Positions 1 through 7,953 of a stretch of 64,000 nucleotides of DNA are shown one piece after another (position 1 is the first letter of the stretch; every line of letters begins with the position of its first letter). Location: assembly GCA_016287245.1 (NCBI GenBank), contig JAEEWG010000003.1, forward strand, positions 62,001-126,000. Direction: 5' to 3'. Made by a program: the position numbers and the translations under genes. The notes under the pieces were generated by a model. It did no database searches. It had not been told where the DNA came from and saw nothing but the letters and a program-made list of their open reading frames with translations. The stretch is from Clostridia bacterium. GTDB taxonomy: Bacteria; Bacillota; Clostridia; Saccharofermentanales; Saccharofermentanaceae.

Positions 1-2
1 CG

Positions 3-1316
3 CGAAAAGCACTGGCTGACAAGGACAATGCGCTCTATTCCCTTCTTTCGGACCTGCGCACCCTTTCGCTCTATGTAAATACGACGAAGTTTCTCTACGA
101 AACATTAAGTAAATACGAGCTTTCCTCCGAAGGTCTTCTCCGTCTTAGAAATGAGCTTAAGGCCATTACGGAGACAGAAGAATTCCAGGTGGCCGGTGAT
201 GATATCGACACCATGCTGAATGATCTTTCCGCGGTACAAAGTGCGGTCATCGGTGTCAACTTCACCTCGGATCTTACGATCGACGAGGTCGTCGCCGTCG
301 AGTTCCGCCCGTATCCCACACGCTCGAGATACCGCTTCTCCAATATCGCTGCCGCGATCAGTACGATCACCGTTTCCGGTCAGGGCGCGCAGCACGTCGG
401 CATGGCGCAGGTCAAGAGCATGAAGTACAATGACCCCGTCCTGATCGCACTTGCGCCGAAGCTGGAAAAGCAGTTCAAAGGACATATCTCGGCCATGAAG
501 CAGATCATGATCAAGTACACCAAACTCGACGCGCACTTCATCACGGATATGTACGAAGGTCTCATCTTCTATCTCGCCTCGGCACGATTCGCCTCGTATC
601 TCAAAGATCACGGCTACGAATACTGCATGCCGCAGATCGAAAACACCGATGTGCATTATCTGGAGATCCAAAACTTTTATAATCTCCGTCTTGCGATCCG
701 CGGTGCAAAAGAGATCGTCAAAAACGACTTTACTTTCAAAGAAGACGAGCGTCTCTTCATTCTGACAGGCCCGAACCGCGGCGGCAAGACGATCCTCGAG
801 CAGGGTCTCGGCCTTATCTCCCTGATGGCTTCCATCGGTCTTTTCGTCACGGCCGGATCGTGCAAAGGAATGCCCTTCCGCAACATCCTGACGCACTTCC
901 CGATCGATGAGAACCTCACCATGAACTACGGCCGTCTCGGTGAAGAAGCCAAGCGCGTACGCGACATTTTACAGGACACCGATGACCGGACACTGGTTCT
1001 TTTCAATGAGACATATTCGACGACATCTTCGACCGACGGCCTCTATCTGTCGCTCGATCTTCTTCATATCCTGAAGGAAAAAGGCGCAGCCGTGATCTTC
1101 AACACCCACATTCATGATCTGGCAAAAAATACGGAGACCATGAATGCCTGGGAAGGAAAGAGTCAGGTCGTAAGTCTCGTCATGGAGATCATCAACAACG
1201 TCAATACATTCAAGGTGAAAAGAAGCGCTCCGGATACCACTTCCTACGCACGCAACATCGCGATGAAATACGGGATCACGTACGAACAGATGAAAGAGTC
1301 TTCGGCAAGCACATAA
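3..1316 (+). CDS. MutS-family ATPase, N terminus cut by window edge
   Basis: The frame is open from base 3, so the true start lies outside; about 437 residues are visible, ending in TAA at 1314-1316. The C-terminal part is the MutS ABC-type ATPase domain: Walker A GPNRGGKT at 768-791, then LVLFNET followed by an STTSSTDG stretch (Walker B and the dimer signature region), then NTHIHDLA as a switch histidine. The usual Walker B DE reads NE here. The upstream part is helical, as in MutS lever and clamp regions, but the mismatch-reading N-terminal domain cannot be judged. It fits the short MutS-related proteins of Firmicutes better than classical MutS1. The exact DNA substrate is unknown. Confidence 0.8.
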   Translation, partial: RKALADKDNALYSLLSDLRTLSLYVNTTKFLYETLSKYELSSEGLLRLRNELKAITETEEFQVAGDDIDTMLNDLSAVQSAVIGVNFTSDLTIDEVVAVEFRPYPTRSRYRFSNIAAAISTITVSGQGAQHVGMAQVKSMKYNDPVLIALAPKLEKQFKGHISAMKQIMIKYTKLDAHFITDMYEGLIFYLASARFASYLKDHGYEYCMPQIENTDVHYLEIQNFYNLRLAIRGAKEIVKNDFTFKEDERLFILTGPNRGGKTILEQGLGLISLMASIGLFVTAGSCKGMPFRNILTHFPIDENLTMNYGRLGEEAKRVRDILQDTDDRTLVLFNETYSTTSSTDGLYLSLDLLHILKEKGAAVIFNTHIHDLAKNTETMNAWEGKSQVVSLVMEIINNVNTFKVKRSAPDTTSYARNIAMKYGITYEQMKESSAST

Positions 1317-1330
1317 CAGTTCAAAATATC

Positions 1331-1359
1331 GACACATATACTCCACATTTATATGTGTC
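1331..1359. promoter_or_regulatory. Perfect 10-bp inverted repeat upstream of pilT
   Basis: GACACATATA (1331-1340) and TATATGTGTC (1350-1359) are exact reverse complements separated by 9 nt. There is no T-run after it, so it is a poor terminator for the preceding gene. It abuts the -35 position of the likely pilT promoter (TATAAT at 1379-1384), which makes an operator for a dimeric repressor the better reading. Confidence 0.5.
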
Positions 1360-1378
1360 AAAGGAAATTGTTTTAATG

Positions 1379-1384
1379 TATAAT
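1379..1384 (+). promoter_or_regulatory. Probable -10 element of pilT promoter
   Basis: Exact TATAAT 30 nt before the chosen pilT start. The -35 region, 17 nt upstream (TGTCAA at 1356-1361), is weak and overlaps the right arm of the inverted repeat, suggesting regulated transcription. Confidence 0.5.
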
Positions 1385-1414
1385 AAGAACATAACTAATT
1401 TCGGAGGTGTTCTT

Positions 1415-2485
1415 ATGACTTTTGAGCAATTAATGGATTATGCCATTGAACAAGATTGTTCCGACGTGCATATTACCGTAGGTACGAATCTTGCCGTTAG
1501 AAGATATGGCGTTCTTCACATTCTGGACGAGCGTCCGACAGCTGAAGAATCTTTAGCAATGATCTACACGATCCTTTCGGATGAAGAGATCCGTCGTGTA
1601 GAAGCCGGCGAGGATATCGACCTTGGTCTTATGATCGACAACGAGATCAGAATCCGTGCTAATGTTTATCATCAGCGTAACAATCTCGCATGCAGCATCC
1701 GTCTCCTTATGGCTCAGATCCCGGATTTCGAAGATCTCGGTCTTCCGGAAGTCGTTAAGACGATGGCCTCTGGTAAAAGCGGTATCATCCTGGTAACCGG
1801 TCCTACGGGTTCCGGTAAGACCACGACGATGTCTGCTATCGTTGACTACATCAACAAGAACGAAGCAAAGCACGTTATCACGATCGAAGACCCGATCGAG
1901 TACATCTACCCGCACAACCGTGCTATGATCCATCAGCGTGAACTCCACCGTGATACCGATTCTTTCGCAAAGGCTCTCACATCTTCTCTGCGTGAAGACC
2001 CGGATATCATCTTCGTTGGTGAGATGCGTGACTTCGAGACTATCGCAGCCGCTATCACAGCTGCTGAGACAGGCCACCTCGTTCTCTCCACACTCCACAC
2101 CGTAGGTGCGGCTCAGACGATCAACCGTATCATCGACGGTTCTCCTGCTGACAAGCAGGCGATCATCCGCCAGCAGTTCGCGACGAACATCCGCGGCGTT
2201 ATTTCCCAGCAGCTCCTGCCGATCAAGGATGGCACCGGCCGTATCCTTGCAACAGAGATCATGATCGGTACTAACGCGATCAAGAACCTCATCCTTGAGG
2301 AGAAGATCCAGATGATCCCGGGTACCATGCAGTCCGGACGTTCCCTCGGCATGCACACCCTCAACGAGGATCTCATCCGTCTTTATAAGGAAGGCTTCCT
2401 GAGCTATCAGACCATCGCTGATGCGACATACGATATTCAGGATCTTGAGAAGACACTTGGTCTTAATAAGCCGATTTCTTACTGA
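1415..2485 (+). CDS. pilT: PilT-type twitching-motility retraction ATPase
   Basis: Hexameric cytoplasmic ATPase of the type II/IV secretion superfamily that powers pilus depolymerisation. ATG at 1415 is chosen because GGAGGTG sits just upstream (1403-1409); the frame extends further up but without a ribosome site. About 356 residues, the usual PilT length. Visible: N-terminal PAS-like domain with the CSDVHITVG motif, Walker A GPTGSGKTTT, Asp box ITIEDPIE, Walker B DPDIIFVGEMRD, His box TGHLVLSTLHT, and AIKNLI near the end, matching the AIRNLI motif that separates PilT from PilB. No other pilus genes are in the window. It is followed by its own terminator, so it is monocistronic. Confidence 0.92.
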   Translation: MTFEQLMDYAIEQDCSDVHITVGTNLAVRRYGVLHILDERPTAEESLAMIYTILSDEEIRRVEAGEDIDLGLMIDNEIRIRANVYHQRNNLACSIRLLMAQIPDFEDLGLPEVVKTMASGKSGIILVTGPTGSGKTTTMSAIVDYINKNEAKHVITIEDPIEYIYPHNRAMIHQRELHRDTDSFAKALTSSLREDPDIIFVGEMRDFETIAAAITAAETGHLVLSTLHTVGAAQTINRIIDGSPADKQAIIRQQFATNIRGVISQQLLPIKDGTGRILATEIMIGTNAIKNLILEEKIQMIPGTMQSGRSLGMHTLNEDLIRLYKEGFLSYQTIADATYDIQDLEKTLGLNKPISY

Positions 2486-2506
2486 TAAGAAAAATGATTC
2501 TAAATC

Positions 2507-2541
2507 AAAAGATCCGTCTCATACGAGGCGGATCTTTTTTT
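2507..2541 (+). terminator. Rho-independent terminator after pilT
   Basis: AAAGATCCGTCTC pairs with GAGGCGGATCTTT around an ATAC loop, one G-U pair, followed by a T-run. It starts about 22 nt after the pilT stop. The A-rich left flank lets it also serve the convergent minus-strand kinase gene. Confidence 0.85.
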
Positions 2542-2560
2542 GTGCTGCAATAGCGCTTTT

Positions 2561-5311
2561 TTAGTTCTTCTTATCTTCCTTATCCTTTTCGCGAAGGAGC
2601 AGTCCGAAAGTTCCGGGGCCGCAGTTTACGGCGATGGCCGGAGATGCCTGCTGGAAGTAAACTTCGTCAAACTTGACCTTTCTGTTGATCTGCTCGCGGA
2701 TCCAGTCGAGATCTTTCTTGCTGATCCCTACATACGTGACAAAAAGCATCCTCGTATCGATCGGCTTATCGTTGCTAAGGCAGGTGTTGATATAGCTCTT
2801 CCACGCTCTCTTTCTCGAACCGAAATAGAGCATGCCGAGACCCATCTTTCCTTTCTTTAAGACGAGGACCGGTCTTCCCATGAGCGAGTTGACGAGATTA
2901 GCGATCCCTTTTCCGACCTGCTTGGCACGGGCCAGGAAGTCGAGATTGTCCACGATGAAGCTGGTATGTACTTTCTTCTTCAGTTTCTCGATACGGGCGA
3001 GGATCTCCTCCGGACTCTTTCCGGCTTCCGCCATACGGCAGGCTTCGATCGCCAGAAGTCCCTGACCGCTCGATAGATGACCGGTGTCGAAAACGAATAC
3101 GCTATCGAAGGATTTCGCCGCTTCCAGCGCAACCGGATAACCACTGTTCTCTACCTTACCGGAGATAGAAATATGAATGATGTTATTGGCTATAGATAAT
3201 TGTTTTGCGAAGAATTCCTCGACTTCTTTTACCGTAGGCGCGGTCGGCATCATCGTACTTTCGCTGTTCTCCATATACTTTAAGACGCCTCGGGTATCGA
3301 TCTCTTTTCCGTCCTTGAAAATACCCTCTGATGTACTTACTTTATGCGGGAGCACGGCGATACCGTACTTGGTGATGATATCCTGCGGAAGGTCAGCGAC
3401 ACTTTCCGTGGTGATGATGACTCTCTTTCTCTTTCTGTCACCATGCATCCAGGAGATCGTCTCTTCTGCGATCTCGGTGCGGTTGCCGGTAATGTGTACG
3501 ATCTCCTTCGGAAGGAGGCGATAGAGTTCATTTTCCAGATCATTTCCGCTTACAGGCTTGACGAGATAACCGTCGAAATTCTCTCTCATATAGAGCGCAC
3601 GGTTCTGTTCATCTGCGTTGGCGGTCAGGATCACGATCGAAGATTCACGCGAACGTCCGCCGGTCTGGTCGATGATCTTGTTTTTGCACTCGATACCATC
3701 CATCTCCGGCATCAGGTGGTCCATGAAGATCACATCGTACTTGATGTTCAGTGTCTTTCTCAGTGCTTCGGATCCGCTTAATGCCGTATCGATACGCACC
3801 TTCGTTCCGCGAAGGAGCTTCTGGACGACCATGAGGTTCGCTTCGTTATCATCGACGACGAGGACTCTGGCCTGCGGAGCTTCAAATCTCGGCAGATAAT
3901 CCTTATGCGTCGCCAGGCTCTTGGTCTTGTCAAAATCGTACTGACCCATCTTGGTCTGCGTCTCGACGATCTGCGGGATCTCGATGATGAAGGTACTGCC
4001 CTTGGTGTAGATACTGTTGACCGTCACTTTACCGCCCATGAGATCGACGAGCTGCTTGACGATCGAAAGGCCGAGGCCCGTTCCTTCGATATGCTTGTTG
4101 GTATCTTCATCGACACGTTTGAATGCCGAGAAAAGATACGGGATATCTTCCGGCTTGATGCCCACGCCGGTATCCGTTACGTTGTAGATCATATTGACGG
4201 TGTTTTCGTCGATCATCTCACTTTGTACGGAAAGCGATACGGAGCCTTCCTTCGTATATTTGATCGCGTTATTTAATACATTGATCAGGATCTGTTTGAT
4301 ACGCACCTCATCACCGACCACATCGTTCGGGATATCCGGAGAGACATCGACATGGAATTCGAGTTTCTTCTCCTTGGCACGGATCCACATCATGCCGACG
4401 AGGTCCGAGAGCATCTCACCCGTCTGATACGGTGCGTCGAGAAGCTGCATGCGTCCGGACTGGATCTTCGACATATCGAGGATATCGTTGATCAGGTTCA
4501 GAAGGAGCTTACCTGCCGACTTGATGTTGGCGGCATCCTCCATAACTTCTTCGCTGACATCTTCACGAAGGATCATCTCATTTAATCCGATGATCGTGTT
4601 GATCGGGGTACGGATCTCATGGCTCATGTTCGAAAAGAAACTGTTCTGGGCCTTGTTGAGGATCTCGATCTCGTGGTGCTGACGGATCTCGGTAACGATC
4701 TCCTTATGCAGGCAGTATTTGGTATAGAGCATGACAAGGCCCATCGCCAGCTGGAATACGGAGAATATGATGAAGTTCAGAAATTCATTCTTCTCCAGGA
4801 TCGCCCGCTCCGCGTAAGCGTAATAGACCATCGAGATCATGATACTGTCAGCCATGACCGCCATGAAAAGATATTCCATCGGATTGAGATAAAGGCAGAT
4901 CGGCACCAGAAGCGATACCGTCATGAAGAGCGTCGTATCCATGAAGTTATTGAACCGGAGATTGACGAAGCTAAGACCCAGTACAAACAGGTACATGACG
5001 ATGGCCAGTCCCGTATAGGCAAACGATATGATCCTGTAGCGGTGTTCTGACCCTTTGGCCATCTGCATCGTCACCAGATACCACAGGCTTCCGGACAGAA
5101 GGATCACCAGATACAGTGCCCGGTGATAAGGGAGGCTGTTCATAAAAAGCTTCGGCTCGATAAATGAATATACGAAGAATCCCATTCCAAACAGTACGAC
5201 AAAGAGCACCATGTAGTTGGTCGTTCTCAAAAGTCCGTCATAGATCGAATGGATCGTAGTCTTATCGTGTTTGGAAGGACGGAATAAATAGTCCAGAAGA
5301 TTCTTGATCAT
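2561..5311 (-). CDS. Hybrid histidine kinase with receiver and C-terminal DegV domain
   Basis: 916 residues. Order: about six membrane helices (residues 30-200), HisKA with SHEIRTP (His231), HATPase_c (N box VLNNAIKYTKEG, G1 DTGVGI, G2 GTGLGLS, to about 450), receiver (480-600, phosphoacceptor Asp531 in MDHLMPEMDG, Lys585), then from about residue 629 to the end a complete DegV/FakB-like fatty-acid-binding domain (ITTESVADLP, TSTAPT-like MMPTAPT, SISGKVENSG, VNCGPGTFG). The two neighbouring kinases have HPt domains where this one has DegV. Its start overlaps the end of the upstream gene by 4 bp, so it is the last gene of an operon. Inference: phosphorylation is coupled to binding of a lipid or fatty acid. 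No stop or frameshift separates the halves. Confidence 0.9.
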   Translation of the reverse strand: MIKNLLDYLFRPSKHDKTTIHSIYDGLLRTTNYMVLFVVLFGMGFFVYSFIEPKLFMNSLPYHRALYLVILLSGSLWYLVTMQMAKGSEHRYRIISFAYTGLAIVMYLFVLGLSFVNLRFNNFMDTTLFMTVSLLVPICLYLNPMEYLFMAVMADSIMISMVYYAYAERAILEKNEFLNFIIFSVFQLAMGLVMLYTKYCLHKEIVTEIRQHHEIEILNKAQNSFFSNMSHEIRTPINTIIGLNEMILREDVSEEVMEDAANIKSAGKLLLNLINDILDMSKIQSGRMQLLDAPYQTGEMLSDLVGMMWIRAKEKKLEFHVDVSPDIPNDVVGDEVRIKQILINVLNNAIKYTKEGSVSLSVQSEMIDENTVNMIYNVTDTGVGIKPEDIPYLFSAFKRVDEDTNKHIEGTGLGLSIVKQLVDLMGGKVTVNSIYTKGSTFIIEIPQIVETQTKMGQYDFDKTKSLATHKDYLPRFEAPQARVLVVDDNEANLMVVQKLLRGTKVRIDTALSGSEALRKTLNIKYDVIFMDHLMPEMDGIECKNKIIDQTGGRSRESSIVILTANADEQNRALYMRENFDGYLVKPVSGNDLENELYRLLPKEIVHITGNRTEIAEETISWMHGDRKRKRVIITTESVADLPQDIITKYGIAVLPHKVSTSEGIFKDGKEIDTRGVLKYMENSESTMMPTAPTVKEVEEFFAKQLSIANNIIHISISGKVENSGYPVALEAAKSFDSVFVFDTGHLSSGQGLLAIEACRMAEAGKSPEEILARIEKLKKKVHTSFIVDNLDFLARAKQVGKGIANLVNSLMGRPVLVLKKGKMGLGMLYFGSRKRAWKSYINTCLSNDKPIDTRMLFVTYVGISKKDLDWIREQINRKVKFDEVYFQQASPAIAVNCGPGTFGLLLREKDKEDKKN

Positions 5312-7953
5312 ACTTGTCCTCCTTCCTCATCCACAGGGTTGAACTCGAGGATCTCATCGTCCCCGCCTCCTTCAGACAGATCATCTGTCTTTCCGGGATC
5401 GTCCGGTCCCTTAGGATCCGCTTCTTCAGCTTTTTCTTCTTTTGCTTTCCGGATCTCCTCCGAAAGGATCGAAGAAAGCCCTTTCGTCAGGCGGGAATAA
5501 TCACTCATCAGTTTGTAGTGGTTCTCGGTGATAAACTCATCGCGGTTTTCTTTCGCGGCCATTTCCAGAGCTTTTGCCGACTCGGAAAGATCTGTGGCAC
5601 CGATCATCTTGGAGGTGCTCTTCAGTGCGTGCACCAATATCTCATAATCGTGCCAGTCACTGGATTCATAATACCTTTCCATCTGCGGAGCTTTTTCTTC
5701 CGACTCTATCGCAAACTGCACCAGCAGCGACTTATAAAACGGCATATCACCCGCGCAGTATTTCATGCCGACATCCAGATCTACGGAATATGCTTTCAGC
5801 TGCTCCTTGAGAGAAGCTTTCGCCACCTTCGGAGACGGCTCTGTGCGAACAGGCTCGAATTCGTCGTCTGTCTGTTCCACGGCCCCCGGTTCTTCCATCG
5901 TGATCGCGGATTTCGGAAGGACCTGTTTCATAACACGTTCGAGTTCTTCGATCTCGATCGGCTTACTTACAAATCCGTCAAAGCCTTCCGACAGGAACAT
6001 CTGCTTGGCGGAACTCATGGCGTTCGCCGTAAGTGCGACGATCGGCGTTTCGCTGTTCTTGCCCGCCACATCCGCACGGATGCGCTTCATCGCTTCGACA
6101 CCGTCCATTCCACTCATCATGTGATCCATGAAGATGATGTCAAAGGCTTTCTCTCTGCAGATATCGATGGATTCCTGACCGCTTAAGACGGTCGAGACTT
6201 CCATGCCGTATCTGCGGAAGATGCTCTTTCCCACGACCAGATTCATCGGTTCGTCATCGACGACCAGGGCCTTTACGCCGCGGCAGTAAAGCTTCTTGCC
6301 GATATCCTGCTTGTCATGCACACTCGTATTGAGGATAGAGACGACCGGGAAGCAGTAGAACGGTTTTTCCATGACTCTTGCACCGGAGCCTTCCGGGAGC
6401 TTGAAGTCTTCGTTTGCGACGACGACGACGAGGACTTCCTTGGCCAGTTCCTCGATGAATTCCATATTGGAAGAATACTCTTCCTGCGCGATGAAAAGAT
6501 GCGTCATGTGGATCGAGCTGTGCAGAAGCTGCAGGTCCTCCGAATTGTTTACACGGTGCATCTGAACACCCAGGCCCTTAACGATGTTGAGGACCATGGA
6601 ATTATAGTAATCACGTACAGCCGGGTTGGAGTATTTCTCGAAGTGCAGATATCCGCCGAGGCAGATCTGATCCGGATGAGCGACCGACATGCAGCTCGTC
6701 GGATCGACGACTTTCTGCGGGAGACTGACGTTCACCGTCGTCCCGATCTCCGGTTTGCTGCTGATCGTCATGAAGCCGCCGAGGAGAGAAACGAAACCGG
6801 AAACGATCGCCAGACCAAGGCCGAGGCCTCCGCCCATTCTCGATCTTCCCGAATCCGCCTGGTAGAAATTATCATATACTTTCTCAAGTTCATATTCCGT
6901 CATGCCGATACCGGTATCGGTAACTTCGATACAGAGATTGACGCCATAGCTTTGTGCTTCACTTGCGATCCTGACATATACGCCGCCTTTTCTGGTGTAC
7001 TTAAGGCCATTACTGATCAGTGCCCTAAGGATCTTCTTCAGTTTGGAAACATCGGAATTCATGACCGCCGGGATCGAGGGATCGACATCGATAATGAGCT
7101 CCAGATCCTTCGGCTTCTCATGGCGGATCTCCGTAACAAGATCGTGAAGGACAGAAGAAAGCATATAGTCTTCGTTGTTGCTGACGGCCTTGCCACGGTC
7201 GAGCTCGGAGTAATCGAGGATATCGCTGATCTGATCTGCGACTCTCCGGCCGGCATCACGTACGGCGATCAGATCTTCGTGGATCTCTCTGTTCTGTGAT
7301 TTTTCGATACATATGCTCGTCAGACCGATGACGGCATTTACCGGGGTACGGATCTCATGGGAGACATTGGCCAGGAAGTCATTGAGTCTCTCTGTCGCCT
7401 CAGTCAGCTGCGTGACTTCTTCCTGCGTTCCGGAAAGGACCTGCGTCCACTTGTCGATGATGATCTTTCCGAACCAGCCGATAAAGAAGATCATGATCAG
7501 ATGGAGTGCGGATCTGGTGAGCATCAGACCGTCGAACTTTTCTCCATTGGAGATCATGATCCCGAAATCATAGGCCATTGTGATATAGTAGGTAACCTGA
7601 CAGAGCGTGATCAGCGATTTTTTGCCTGTCATGGTCATCAGCATGATCAGAGACGACATGATGATCGCCAGGTCAAAGGTACTCGTCGGATGGATACCAT
7701 AGAAAAAGGCCGTACACATCATGAGCACGGCGTAGATGCGGACACGGACGACCGGGGTCGTGTCCTGACGGAAATGCATGATCCAGCAGATGATCACAGC
7801 GACCGAGACGAGAAGGACCACCCATTTTTCCCATCCCATCAGGAATGTCTCGCCGATCAGGGCCACCACAAAAGCGGTGTATGTGATAAGCAGCATCAGA
7901 TGTGAAGACTGATACAGTTCATTTCTTTCATTCTGATCATTCGAATTATTCAT
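5308..7953 (-). CDS. Hybrid histidine kinase: 7TM-like, HisKA, HATPase, pseudo-receiver, receiver, HPt
   Basis: 881 residues. Hydrophobic helices cover residues 20-165, with no obvious extracellular sensor. HisKA carries SHEIRTP (His199), then HATPase_c (GTGIGMT-type G1; GGGLGLGLA G2). Residues 430-545 look like a receiver fold that lost its acidic residues (ends in EKPF). A true receiver follows (VVDDEP, phosphoacceptor Asp610 in MDHMMSGMDG), then an HPt domain with His775 in LVHALKSTSKMIGA. The tail is acidic and low-complexity. The ATG at 7951-7953 has AAGGAGAG before it, embedded in the last codons of the upstream gene, whose stop it overlaps by 8 bp. Probably a complete phosphorelay in one chain; its ligand is unknown. 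Confidence 0.9.
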   Translation of the reverse strand: MNNSNDQNERNELYQSSHLMLLITYTAFVVALIGETFLMGWEKWVVLLVSVAVIICWIMHFRQDTTPVVRVRIYAVLMMCTAFFYGIHPTSTFDLAIIMSSLIMLMTMTGKKSLITLCQVTYYITMAYDFGIMISNGEKFDGLMLTRSALHLIMIFFIGWFGKIIIDKWTQVLSGTQEEVTQLTEATERLNDFLANVSHEIRTPVNAVIGLTSICIEKSQNREIHEDLIAVRDAGRRVADQISDILDYSELDRGKAVSNNEDYMLSSVLHDLVTEIRHEKPKDLELIIDVDPSIPAVMNSDVSKLKKILRALISNGLKYTRKGGVYVRIASEAQSYGVNLCIEVTDTGIGMTEYELEKVYDNFYQADSGRSRMGGGLGLGLAIVSGFVSLLGGFMTISSKPEIGTTVNVSLPQKVVDPTSCMSVAHPDQICLGGYLHFEKYSNPAVRDYYNSMVLNIVKGLGVQMHRVNNSEDLQLLHSSIHMTHLFIAQEEYSSNMEFIEELAKEVLVVVVANEDFKLPEGSGARVMEKPFYCFPVVSILNTSVHDKQDIGKKLYCRGVKALVVDDEPMNLVVGKSIFRRYGMEVSTVLSGQESIDICREKAFDIIFMDHMMSGMDGVEAMKRIRADVAGKNSETPIVALTANAMSSAKQMFLSEGFDGFVSKPIEIEELERVMKQVLPKSAITMEEPGAVEQTDDEFEPVRTEPSPKVAKASLKEQLKAYSVDLDVGMKYCAGDMPFYKSLLVQFAIESEEKAPQMERYYESSDWHDYEILVHALKSTSKMIGATDLSESAKALEMAAKENRDEFITENHYKLMSDYSRLTKGLSSILSEEIRKAKEEKAEEADPKGPDDPGKTDDLSEGGGDDEILEFNPVDEEGGQV

